From contig JASANC010002269.1 of the NCBI GenBank assembly GCA_030248135.1, forward strand, positions 17,742-81,741: 64,000 bases of DNA, in the 5' to 3' direction. The notes under the pieces are model-generated. The model worked only from the letters and a program-made list of their open reading frames with translations. It ran no database searches and was not told where the DNA came from. The translations under genes were made by a program, and so were the position numbers. Shown here in pieces: positions 52,501 to 63,194 of the stretch. Each line of letters opens with the position of its first letter. The first letter of the stretch is position 1. The DNA is from Theristus sp. LFF4_11 (Eukaryota > Nematoda > Chromadorea > Monhysterida > Xyalidae).

Positions 52501-54200
52501 TTGAAGACGAGCTCTTTCGGCTTCGGCAGGTGCACACGACGGTGGTGGTGCGCGAGCACGCCGCGCGATTTGAACGTTTTCGGACAGCACGGACATTGGA
52601 AGCCGGTTGGTGTCTCCTGAGAACTCGGATGTGAGAAAGAAGATGGTGGTTTGGCAAAAAAAGTTGAAGTATAGAAATGTGAGGAGCTTTTGGTATAAAA
52701 ATAAGGTAGAGAACTGCATGAGCGGGAAAAATAAACGCAATGTCGCGGGAACGCAATGTCGCCAACATTGGCCAATGAAAAGCCGGCAATTATTGGCGCG
52801 ACCTGCACCACCAAAAGGTAGACTTACGCTCAGACCGTAAAACTTACTCACACCGACCATTTTCGCGGGGCTGCCGTGTGGGGCTGTTGTTGTTGTTGTT
52901 TGTTGTTTGTTGCCCCCTTTTTATCCTTACCCAACGCCCTTGGGGAAAGGCATTGTCGCAATTTTTTATTGTCCACCACATGTCCACCACCACACCGTGT
53001 GGGGCTCGGCGCAACGGCCGAGTTGACAAAGAGAACGAATCACAAAAGCACAACAACAAGGCGACAGCGCACCTTGTAGACGGCGTACGTCGCCTGATTC
53101 ACGGTGTACGGCCGCCGCGCGGTGCGCGCTCGCTCCGGATCGTGGACGCGTCGTTCGTGCGACTTCAACGATTCGCTCGTCTTGAACGGCCGCGCGCACT
53201 CGACGCAGAAATACTCGGCCTCCGCCCACGACTTGTGCACCGTCTCGTGGCGGCGCAGTTTGTCCTTCGCCGCGAACCGCTTGCCGCACGTCTCGCACGC
53301 GAACTGCAAATGTTTGTGGATGGGAGTTGTGTGTGGAGCGACAGTGGAACGCGAAAAAACCGTATTATTCACAATAAGTAGGTAACTGCGAATCACATTA
53401 TGGCATGGTACTTGGCAGTCAGACTCAGAAGTTTGCGCAAACACGGAGTGGAGAAGAGATGTAAATGTTGCGTCTGTAGCGCAGGTGTAGCGCTTTCGCC
53501 TACCGTTCTGTTTCTGTAGGTGGAAAGTTCGAACCTCGCTGCGGACAAGACACACAATGGACAAACTAAAGTGACCAACAAGATCTAATGGTCTACTCCC
53601 TCCAGAGCCGAGGGTAAATTGGGCTCGGGCCAGTATTGCCCGTTTGGTACCTTTGGGTTTCCGGAACCGGTGCGCGAACAAGTGAAAAAATCACGGAATG
53701 CTGCTGGCGGCGCAGAACAGCAGCCAACTGAGAATAAGGCACAAATCAACACATCTACAATCTCTTTAATCTACAATCTCTAACAAGCAACAATCTTCAA
53801 AAAACACACCAAAAACGCGCACCTGTTTATCGTGTCGCTGAGCGTGTTTTCTCAACGCTTCCGCATTTTTGAACGTTTTCTCGCATTGTGCACATTTGTG
53901 CTGAAAGTCTGACGGATCGTCAAGGTGGCTTTTTTTGTGACGCTCCAATGCGGACGAATTCGCGAATCTCTTGCCGCAGAAACAACGGACCACCTTTTGA
54001 ATCGATTTCGGTTTTCGTTTTGTGGTTCTCAATTTCAGGGTTGTTGGTTTCTTTGGTTCGTCTGTCTCTTCATTCTCTGACGCGGACACGGACCTGTGGC
54101 TGTTGTGAGTTTCGTCGGCCTGCTCCTGTTCGCTGTCCGCGTGCGCTTCTTCATTCTTCGTCTTTTCGTTTTCAGCGTCGTCGTCAGTGAAAGCGTCCAT
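46512..54200 (-). CDS. C2H2 zinc-finger protein, 24 fingers, 15 exons, 1014 residues
   Basis: Exons (minus): 53823-54200, 53073-53303, 52337-52616, 52060-52134, 51885-51994, 51212-51436, 50621-50842, 50105-50309, 49542-49788, 48973-49270, 48421-48648, 47942-48085, 47760-47842, 46884-46993, 46512-46720. Phases agree throughout. An acidic N-terminus of about 70 residues (MDAFTDDDAENEK...) and a basic patch precede finger 1. Fingers follow to near residue 940, then an acidic/Gln-rich tail ending NTAEF. Five fingers are cut by introns and only complete after splicing (for example HRCSKCSKRFAE|ADELHAH and CCHCSLSFHTEKHLR|YH), which strongly supports the joins. Finger 1 is CxC rather than CxxC. Linkers are mostly not TGEKP, so not all fingers need bind DNA in series. 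Fingers 5-14 parallel 15-24. Predicted nuclear, nucleic-acid-binding; no KRAB, ZAD or BTB domain. Confidence 0.92.
47249..47485. mobile_element. Tc1/mariner-type MITE, almost perfect 237-bp palindrome
   Basis: TA-flanked; each half reads cagtggcggccaaaagtgtt ... ctattataagaatttaaggg ... caacgttgggt and is mirrored with few mismatches around a short centre. It lies in the intron between exons 13 and 14 of the zinc-finger gene. The copy at 23140 has the same arms. Confidence 0.9.
47506..47695. mobile_element. MITE family J, copy 4
   Basis: gtttaaacctgtcacttatt and ttcgcagaatac at the left, gtattctgcgaaaaacagtg at the right. This is the clearest copy of the family and begins 20 bp from the palindromic MITE. 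Confidence 0.6.
48137..48300 (+). mobile_element. tRNA-derived SINE, second family
   Basis: The head has tggtagcgcgttaga (A-box-like) and ggggatcgagcccc (B-box-like, with a 5-bp T-stem), and ccctcg pairs with cgaggg as an acceptor stem. The anticodon stem is degenerate and the sequence continues into an unrelated body, so I call a SINE rather than a tRNA gene. It lies in a zinc-finger gene intron. Confidence 0.55.
48665..48795. mobile_element. MITE family C, diverged copy in a zinc-finger gene intron
   Basis: Keeps cactaaattgagaagc, gattggttggtgatcacgtg and gcctgcacataacgcatgca; the right end is lost. It begins about 16 bp from the 3' splice site of exon 11. Confidence 0.55.
53468..53690 (+). 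mobile_element. tRNA-derived SINE, copy 2
   Basis: Same A-box-like tagcgcaggtgta, B-box-like gttcgaacctc and body/tail as the copy at 42278. It is in intron 1 of the zinc-finger gene. Confidence 0.72.
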
Positions 54201-55479
54201 TTTTTAATCAGTTGTCACTTCTTACCGTTTCCTAAATCTTGTCAATTTATTCTTTTTTTCAGGGAGCTCGCTTTTTTTGTAGTGCATCAACGTTTTGTTT
54301 GAATAAGTGCGTGTTTTACCAATTTATCTTTCTGTATCCCCTTTCTTGTTTCTTTTGTTTTTTTTGTTTTTCACTCGTTTTTCGTTTTTTATTCTCGCTT
54401 AGCCCTGCAACTTTTTGGCCTGCGGTGTGTTTTTTCTGTGTTTTGTTTGCTTTAATCTTTGGTGTCTTTTTTTGTTTTCCGGTTCATTTTTTCAAAAATT
54501 TTCAGTGTGTGGTTTTTTGGGGTATTTGCTGTGGTTTATCCGCCGTTTGAAATGAATCAACCAGGAAATAAAACAATCAACCACAGCGAACAGCAAAACT
54601 TGAAACACCAAAATCGGATAGTGTTTTTATGCAAAAAACTAGGATAGCCTACAGCTTATATCCAGATTAGATATCCATATTCATACAAAACGTTGATACA
54701 CTTACGATTGGAAGCATTCTTGAAAAACACAACTCCTTGTCTGTGACTGCTTCCACCTTGATGGAGAATACAAGGACTGCCTTATTTATCCGGCTATAAT
54801 ATTTACACCGCTTATTCGAATTAGGCAGTTTAGTTGGCTTCAATCACACGTGTTATGAAGACAGTTTTGGAGGCAGAAGAAGTTCTTGTCCCCATGGGAG
54901 AACTTTGGACAAACAAAATCGCTCTGGTTTTCCTGAAAAGCTTTTTGTGCTGAATGTTTTGTAGTGGTCGGTTTTGCACTTGATATCGCCCAGAAGGCTG
55001 ATTTCTGTCAAAAAAAATGAATGATGGTCGTTGGATAGGGGTTCATTTTTTAAATTTCCAACGTACCGTATGTAGTTTAATCCAACACGACATATCATGA
55101 AATTGATGCTGCGGTGCGGTGTCATAAACACATGTGCAAACGGTTGGTATTCATGTCGCAAATTAAATGTCCGCTAACGGTAAATTATTACAGAGGAAGC
55201 AGACAAATGCTAATCAAAATGAAAAAGAAAGAAAGGGCGCTTGTTTTGAACTTTCCGTTCAGTTTTTGAGTTCGATTTCAATTTCGAGAGTTGAATTTGA
55301 ATTTCGATGTCAAAAATCAAAACAGTGAATGAAACGAAACGACGACGACAGGCTCACTCGTGACTCCACTGTCAGCTTTTTGAGTTTTTGTTTGGCTTGC
55401 TTTATTTTATCAAGAATGAATTGGTTGAAGAATTGATTTCAAGATCAAGAATTGAATGAAACGGTTCAAAAGCAGGGTT
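54201..55479. other. 5' flank of the zinc-finger gene and spacer; no supported gene
   Basis: 54201-54650 is T-rich on the plus strand and may hold the 5' untranslated region and promoter of the zinc-finger gene; no TATA box is clear. An open frame at 54853-55161 on the minus strand begins without an ATG, and its product shows no domain. I do not annotate it as a gene. Confidence 0.45.
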
Positions 55480-55620
55480 GCGTAAAAAAACACCATGGTG
55501 TAAAAAAACACCATGCGATATCCACACCATATGTATAAAAACACCATGGTTTTTTTCAAAATAGGAAATGCTAAAAACACCACACACATAAAAACACCAT
55601 AATTATTAATTCTACACAAA
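55480..55620. repeat. Irregular repeat of (A)nCACCAT
   Basis: The phrase aaaaacaccatgg or close variants occur about six times, some in inverted form. The same motif in the opposite orientation fills the right edge of the window (63865-64000). No known family is recognised. Confidence 0.6.
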
Positions 55621-55814
55621 ATCACAGAAAACAACATGTTTGAGTAAAAATCGAATTAGATTTAATGAAAACAAGACGAAATGACTATAAGTGAATGTGG
55701 TTATTATCGTTTAATTGGTTTCTGACCACGTGTTTGGTGTATGCTGCTGTTAAAAACCGACATGACTGTTGTTAACAACTAAAACTGCAATTGAAACAAG
55801 CGAACTCATTTTAT

Positions 55815-58110
55815 GGGCTCCTGAACGCACCAAACCGCAGCGCAAGGCACTGTGTATAGCGTGAGAAAGTGGGTGTGACAGATTACGACGGTCACAATTT
55901 CAGCAAAATTTCAATAGCGCAGCAAGGTTTCCCAAATTTTCTCCTTCAATATCGAGCGCAACTGGTTGTGGTTAGTATCGTTTTAAAGGCCAACTTCCAG
56001 GCTACACAGACATGTACAACTCAGCAAATAACTTTTTATTTTCACACTAAAATAAGGAGTCATAAAAAATTCACGCACGCACGCAGTGGTTGCAAACGCA
56101 ATAATCCATTTTTTCCATAGACACAACATTTACACTTGCTGGGGTTCACACGAAAACGAAGTGCTTGCGGACCGGGACACAATGAGCTATCGATGAGCAA
56201 AAACGGTTGAGGAACGAAGATGCTAGGCCTTGTGAAAGAAAAATTTGCAAAAAACTACAAAAGTTAAAAGTGAAATACATGTCATAATTTTAGATCATCT
56301 CAACTTTTTGTGAGAACTTTTAAAGTCACTAGGTTTTTTTGCATCATGTTAATGTCCATCAGTTGCACTTTCGAACGCACCTAACCGCAGTCCCAGGCAT
56401 TGCGTATAACGCGAGAAAGGCGGGGTGACAGATTTTCGCCGGTCACAGTTGCAGCCAACTTTCAGCACAACAATACTGTTACCTGGGTTTTCTCCTTCAA
56501 TATGGAACGCTATTAGTTGTGGTTGGTATCGTTTTAAAGGCCAACTTCCAGGCTACACAGACATGTACAACTGAACTAATAACTTTTTATTTTCACACTA
56601 AAATAAGGAGTCATAAAAAAATTCACGCACGCACGCAGTGGTTGCAAACGCAATAATCCATTTCTTTCCATAGACACAACATTTACACTTGCTGTGGTTT
56701 ACACGAAAACGAAGTGCTTGCGGACCGGGACACAATGAGCTATCGATGAGCAAAAACGGTTGAGGAACGAAGATGCTAGGCCTTGTGAAAGAAAAATTTG
56801 CAAAAAACTACAAAAGTTAAAAGTGAAATACATGTCATAATTTTAGATCATCTCAACTTTTTGTGAGAACTTTTAAAGTCACTAGGTTTTTTTGCATCAT
56901 GTTAATGTCCATCAGTTGCACTTTCGAACGCACCTAACCGCAGTCCCAGGCATTGCGTATAACGCGAGAAAGGCGGGGTGACAGATTTTCGCCGGTCACA
57001 GTTGCAGCCAACTTTCAGCACAACAATACTGTTACCTGGGTTTTCTCCTTCAATATGGAACGCTATTAGTTGTGGTTGGTATCGTTTTAAAGGCCAACTT
57101 CCAGGCTACACAGACATGTACAACTGAACTAATAACTTTTTATTTTCACACTAAAATAAGGAGTCATAAAAAAATTCACGCACGCACGCAGTGGTTGCAA
57201 ACGCAATAATCCATTTCTTTCCATAGACACAACATTTACACTTGCTGTGGTTTACACGAAAACGAAGTGCTTGCGGACCGGGACACAATGAGCTATCGAT
57301 GAGCAAAAACGGTTGAGGAACGAAGATGCTAGGCCTTGTGAAAGAAAAATTTGCAAAAAACTACAAAAGTTAAAAGTGAAATACATGTCATATTTTTAGA
57401 TCATCTCAACTTTTTGTGAGAGCTTTTAAAGTCACTAGGTTTTTTTGCATCACGTTAATGTCCATCAGTTGCACTTTCGAACGCACCTAACCGCAGTCCC
57501 AGGCATTGTGTATAACGCGAGAAAGGCGGGGTGACAGATTTTCGCCGGTCACAGTTGCAGCCCACTTTCAGCACAACAATACTGTTACCTGGGTTTTCTC
57601 CTTCAATATGGAACGCTATTAGTTGTGGTTGGTATCGTTTTAAAGGCCAACTTCCAGGCTACACAGACATGTACAACTCAACAAATAACTTTTTATTTTC
57701 ACACTAAAATAAGGAGTCATAAAAAAATTCACGCACGCACGCAGTGGTTGCAAACGCAATAATCCATTTTTTCCCATAGACACAACATTTACACTTGCTG
57801 GGGTGTGCACGAAAACGAAGTGCTTGCGGACCGGGACACAATGAGCTATCGATGAGCAAAAACGGTTGAGGAACGAAGATGCTAGGCCTTGTGAAAGAAA
57901 AATTTGCAAAAAACTACAAAAGTTAAAAGTGAAATACATGTCATATTTTTAGCAAATGGAAATTTTGTAGAAAAAGTTTCAAAGTCACCGACTTTTTTGG
58001 TCTCGATTTGTTGCGCATCAAAAGAGCTTTTGAACGCACCCAACCGCAGCACGAGGCATTGCGTATAGCTCGAGAAAATTAGTGTGACAGTTTTTGGGTT
58101 TTGATCGTAA
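55815..58110. repeat. Tandem repeat, ~553-bp unit, about 4 copies
   Basis: gctacacagacatgtac occurs at about 56001, 56552, 57105 and 57658 (551-553 bp apart). Units two and three are almost identical; the outermost parts are diverged. Each unit contains cacgcacgcacgcagtggtt and cggaccgggacacaatgag. Nothing in the unit looks like ribosomal, 5S or small nuclear RNA to me. The 99-codon minus-strand frame at 57640-57939 is not conserved between copies. Confidence 0.9.
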
Positions 58111-58489
58111 AAAAATACCGTATCCACACGCGCGCAGATTTCGTGCTGAGACATAATTTTCTGATGGCGCGAAATTTGAAACTTGTAGAGCGGGAATTAC
58201 TCGAACACGTAAAAAGACGCTCTACGTAAGAAAGAATCCTTATGCTATTTGTCGTTTCCTTCTGTTTGCGTTTTGATTCATACAAAAGATAGGATCCAAG
58301 AACCAATTGCCATTACGTTTTAATTTCATTTTAAATGAGAATTTATATTGAGAGAAATATAAAAGATTCAGTTGATTCAAGAAACATATTTAGCTTTCAC
58401 TTTATTTCTAGTAGTGAAATTCAGAGCACACTTTGAATTCCAACGCCGATTTTGAAAGTTCCACCATAATAATTCCAGAAACTCGCATC

Positions 58490-61139
58490 ATGGCGCTTGT
58501 CGCTGAGTGGATCCCGAGTCAAAAAGGCAAATATTCAGTCGCGCTGTTCCATAGCAACGAATTGGAGGACACGACGTTTTCGTTCAACTTGAATCAAATC
58601 AACAACAAAACCCAAATTGCATCAGCACGGTGTCAGCACTGTCGAACAGCAGCGTTGAAAATCAAAAAACAAGGTGGATTTTCCAAAACCAGTTTCAGTT
58701 TTGCTACTGTTTCAGAAACCTGAGGCCATAATTTTGGTCTGCACCTTTTCGTTTGCAGGTTGCACACGTAAAACTGATATACTGGATGGAGTTGTCAATG
58801 CCGCACTTGTCAATTTTGGTTTTTTGTTTTTTCTCACTTAACAAACACTGCACATGCATGTGTTCACAGTTCAGTTCATTCATTGCATAAATTCACAATG
58901 CACAAATCAATTTGTTCTTTCAGAGCCATTCACTGGTTTCAGACGATACTTGTTCTGGCTTCAACTGCTTTTGCCTGTCAGACGCACTCACCGATGCACG
59001 TTTGTAGTTTGGAACGCAGTTTCGCAATGTCACGATTTTTTTCAATTCTCACTTTTTACCATGCTTTAATCACAGATCTACCGGAGCTGAGTGAGTCGTT
59101 TGTCGTTTGCTCTGCGCTGATGCCGAGCAAAACCGCCGAAGACTACGATTTTCTCTTCGGCTTCATCCGAGATGAGGTGACGCGTTTGTTCGGCGACTGC
59201 GGACGCTCGAAAACGTGGCATATGGATTGCGAAGTGCAGTCGTACATGGCCGTGCATCGAGTATTCGGCGCTGAGCACCGTGTGACACTGTGCCAGTTCC
59301 ACTATATGCAGGTACAAAATAGTGAATCAAACTAATTAACGTGAAAACATCATGATTTTTAAACATTTTCAATTTTTTTAGTCGCTGAAGCGTCGCGTTG
59401 AACGCAAGTTGAAGTTGGAATACGGCGACGCTGAGAACACGGTAATCAAAGAATGGGTGCGCCTTCTTGCCGGAGCGACATTCCTGCCGCCAGCCGAAAT
59501 GGACCGATTGGTCACACAGTTGTGCAACAACCCACCGCAATACAATGATGATCACGATTCGGACGAAAATCGAGAAATCCGTTCGGTGGCAAGGTATGAT
59601 TCGCAAGTAAAATTGTTGCGTAGTTGTTAGTCCCAGTTAGTAACAAACAAAAATTGATTTCTTATGGTATTATTTCTAGATACTATCTGCAAACGTGGGT
59701 GAACGCGAACCCACGGCCACCGATCAACCAATGGGACAACAACGGTCCGCGCACATCAAACGACGCCGAGGGATTTCACAGTGGACTCCGGCAGCACTTC
59801 GGCAATCGGAAACACACTTCGCTGAGTGAGTTTCAGGCAATATGTTGGCGTTTGTGAAAAAAAGCAAAAAGGTTCCACTGTACTAATTATACTGACTTTC
59901 AGCTGACTTTCTGCTCACAATGCGTGAGTTGCACTTTGAAGCAGCAAATGATGGGCAAGCGTACAGGCTGGATCGTCGCCCGCTGAAGATGCGTCAGCCG
60001 CGTTGGCGTTTGTCAGAGCGACGAGTGATGCGAGCCAAACGAGCATTCTTGGACACGCAACGGATTCGTTTCCGCGATCGCGAAATTCCAATGGAGGAAT
60101 TAGTCGTCTACGCTGCTCATCAGGCCTACAACACTGGCTACCATGTGCTAAAAACAAACGGTCAGTATCTAATGAGTTCTGAGTTCTCATTTTGAAAATC
60201 GAATAAAAAACTTTCAGTGCATCTTTTGATAATTTTGATAATCGAATAAATATAGCACTGTGCAGGCGAAGTGCAGCGACCACTGGCGCAGATGATGCAG
60301 TATCAGTACGGTGGAGAGCGTCAGTTGATGTTGCCAGTCACCTACAACCAAGAGCAGCCGTGGCAGCCACTGTTCATGGCGCAGTTGGTTGCGCGATACG
60401 CCGAGCTTACGGACGGAGAAATGGCCGAAGAAGGTCAGTCAGTCCGCCGACCTGCCTGCTTACATTGCTTACTTGCAAACAAAAACAAATAGACAAAGTG
60501 ATAAATGTTTGCAGATGCGGCGCAAGCTGAGGAACGCAACGAGATTCCTGTTGCCGAAGCAATGGAAACAATTGAGGTGCCAATGGAGGTGGAGGTGGCA
60601 AACCAGAATGAGCGGCGTGTCAACGAAAGCAACAACAGCACACTGGAACCGCTGGCAGCACGAGTTCAGCGCTTGGTTGAAAGTGGGTGGCGAGATTTTA
60701 GGCTTTCCCGATTTTCAAAACTTAGACAATAGAAATACTTAGACAACCGAAATTTTCTAGCAGAAACAAAAAAAAGTTGAACTCTTACAGCAGAAAACAA
60801 CCAAGTCGAGGGACAGCGGCAGACCAATGAAGTAATGGAGGTGGCAAACCAGGATGAGCTGCGTGTCAACGAAAGCAACAACAGCACACTGGAACCGCTA
60901 GCAGCACGAGTTCAGCGACTGGTTGAAGGTGGGTGGCGAGATTGTAGGCCTTTCCAATTTTCAAAACATAGAAAACAGAAAATTTCCGGCAGAAACAAAA
61001 AAGTTGAACTATTGCAGCAGAAAACGAAGAAGTCGAAGCGTTTGTTGTCGAGTACGTTGTTGAGGGCGCCGGTGATCAAATACCCACCTACCACATCGCA
61101 GCGGCGGCGCCTGGCAAACGTCTGTACCGCTCTCTGTAA
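58490..61139 (+). CDS. FLYWCH-like / MULE transposase-like protein, 9 exons, ~543 residues
   Basis: Exons: 58490-58673, 59076-59311, 59382-59593, 59680-59825, 59903-60160, 60266-60433, 60515-60682, 60791-60928, 61018-61139; phases agree. The first exon has a FLYWCH-like zinc module (ARCQHCRTAALKI). Exon 2 matches the centre of a MULE transposase domain: SALMPSKTAEDYDFLF, then MDCEVQSYMAVHRVF with the second catalytic Asp, then TLCQFHYMQ. Exon 4 has TSNDAEGFHSGLR, the usual late motif. The start of the domain (DGTF, first catalytic Asp) is not in any exon I could place; a frame at about 58930 (IHWFQTILVLA) may be part of it. Many introns and a changed N-terminus suggest either an exon is missed or a host gene derived from a transposase. 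The last exons are acidic. Exons 7 and 8 are duplicates. Confidence 0.8.
60515..61017 (+). repeat. Tandem duplication of an exon plus its intron inside the MULE-like gene
   Basis: Exon 60515-60682 plus intron and exon 60791-60928 plus intron share the exon end (RVNESNNSTLEPLAARVQRL) and most of the following intron, including gtgggtggcgagatt and agttgaact near the acceptor. Coding similarity is higher than intron similarity. Confidence 0.85.
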
Positions 61140-62336
61140 TGCATCTGTATCTGCTAATGCAAAATTCCTAAAACATTTGTATAAATTATTACAATTATTT
61201 ATTGTTGGTGATACAGGTTATTAATTTATTACTGTTCAAATTTTATCGTGTGAGCTTTCAGTCAAACCTGCAATGGTGCTGCACTATAATAACTTTATAT
61301 TAATTTGAGTTCTTTTTCAAAAATCGGTGACTTTGTTTTGCTTTTCTGATGATTCACTTGCAGTTCGCGTGGCCATACAGCTTTCAGCTGATCACACCTT
61401 TACGTATTCATATTTGGTTCACAAATTTAAAAAATCGGTGAATTTGATTGTTGTTTGGTTTTTTCTATTGTGCTTTGATTTGATTGCTGATTTGAATTTA
61501 CACTTTCAAAAAGCGGTGACTATTTATTTCTCGATTTGTTGATTCACTCAGACTTGACAGCTTTTCTGTTTCGAAATAAATGCGTGCTTATACTCTTCGA
61601 AAAATGCGTGCTTCTACAAAGAAATAGAAAAGCTATCGCAAAAAAACTGTCGCAGGCGCATATATTACGAGTCATGCAGCGCATTTCAGAGAAAAAAGCG
61701 CGTGATCCACACAAAAACCGTGTGAGATCAATCTACGGGCGGGACAGGGCCGAAATTTTAGCGTTGATCGCCACATAATGCGTGTTTGATCAACTGGACG
61801 AACATCAAATTTTCTATCACTCCACCACAGCAGTCTGGAATAAAAAATACATCCCTGCTGTCATCCCAGACGGGCCTCAGAAAAAACCGCAAAAAACAGT
61901 CGTGCGGGCCCGTCTGAGGGATACTGCTCTTGGGGAACCTAAAATAAAATAATCAAAGAGCGGCCGTTCCCCAAGCGCAGCCTATCCGGGCCACAACTTC
62001 CGGATCTTCAGATGGTTGGGTGCCAGTTCCTCCCATCTGGCAAGCTTGTACTCACTACGCAGCCACCCATCTGCACGCGCGCGCGCTAATTGCTGTCAAG
62101 TGCGAACCAGTGCCAAGAACAACGCAACGATGCTGCACCGCCCACGGTCACAGTCAACTGAAGCCAAGTAAACCACCGATTTACACCGATGACGGACCTG
62201 CAAGCAAAAAAACACGTTTTATTTATTTTAGAGGTCGACGACTTTAACTTCTTTTTTAAAAATTGAACTGCACATGGTGAACGGAAACTCAACCTCCAAC
62301 CACTATCACACACCGAGACCGAATCAATCAGCCAAC
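61140..62336. other. Spacer 3' of the MULE-like gene; no supported gene
   Basis: AT-rich at first, then GC-richer. A 10-bp perfect stem (cttggggaac ... gttccccaag) occurs at about 61930-61975, and a weaker GACGGGCC/GGCCCGTC pair just before it. Open frames at 61327-61778 show no domain. Confidence 0.4.
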
Positions 62337-62443
62337 CTTGGTTAGGTCAACGCCAAACGGCTCGTTCGCGTAGTGCCGGTTGAATTTTATGACCATGCAC
62401 AGATCACTGGAATGGCCGCGTCTGCGGCAGACGCGCGTAACAC
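62337..62443 (-). CDS. Probable exon of an unrecognised minus-strand gene
   Basis: A good acceptor (attccctttgcag) and a donor (accaag|gttggc) bound 35 codons with balanced composition, including HSSDLCMVIKFNRHYANEPF then GVDLTK. The phrase NEPFGVDL is faintly like the start of a PDZ domain, which is a guess. The phase (1 in, 0 out) does not join directly to the exon at 63096, so a middle exon is missing or the two belong to different genes. Confidence 0.4.
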
Positions 62444-63095
62444 CTGCAAAGGGAATATAGCCCGAAATGGAAGCCGAAGAGAAATAGTACTGAGCACACC
62501 CGTGCGACGGTGTGGGGTACCAATATGCGTAGCCCTCAAAACCATGGTCATACACTCGTACCATGGTCATACATGGAATTCTCCCTCCATAAAAAACATG
62601 ATGTTTTCCTTTTGATGAATGCCACTGTGACAATAGCAAGAGCAAATCATGAACGAACAACCCCAGAGACAAAAACAACCAAACGCACTCATCCGAGCTC
62701 GCGTGATTGTGGTGGTAGTGGAGCGCAGGAACACCGTCGTGTCCGTTGCTTCAGCGCGCTCACGTGCTCTCTCACTCGATGCACGCTCGGCTCAACGCGC
62801 GCCAGCAGTCTCGCGTGCGCCTGCATTGGAGAGTAATGGCACTGGCCTGCGAGTGACACGCGAATGCAGTCAGACGGAGACCGACAACGGAGTTTTATAT
62901 AAAACGGTGCTACACCACTGAGCGCTGAATCCATTCATAAGACAAATTGAAAGGAGGTTAAAAGAACGGATTGAAATTCAACCATAAAAAGAAGATAAGC
63001 CACCCCACGTTGAAGGACAGCATTGCTGACTCAGTTGTGCGTGAAAAAAATCTAAATGTGACGTTGTTTCGTGACTTCATTCACCGGTGTCGCAC

Positions 63096-63194
63096 CTGAA
63101 TGTCGTCGTCCAAATCGCTGGAACTGAGTCCGCGGGTCCGCGCCAACAAACCGCGGTCAGCTGGTCGCCGTGCGTTGATGATGTGAGCTGTTTC
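63096..63194 (-). CDS. Probable exon (99 bp, phase 0-0) of an unrecognised minus-strand gene
   Basis: A very strong acceptor (ttcttttttttccag) and an ag|gtgcga donor bound 33 codons: ETAHIINARRPADRG then an acidic stretch SSSDLDDDIQ. There is no stop and no recognisable domain. Upstream exons would lie at or beyond the right edge of the window. Confidence 0.45.

Noticed and set aside
52844..52865. Tiny exon with an ATGGTCGGT|GTGAGT donor between zinc-finger exons 2 and 3
   Set aside because: No acceptor gives a length that keeps the frame, and exons 2 and 3 already join in phase 0.
54853..55161. 102-codon minus-strand frame
   Set aside because: No ATG at its start, no recognised domain, and no convincing splice neighbours.
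57640..57939. 99-codon minus-strand frame in the 553-bp array
   Set aside because: Broken in the other units of the array, so it is not under coding constraint.
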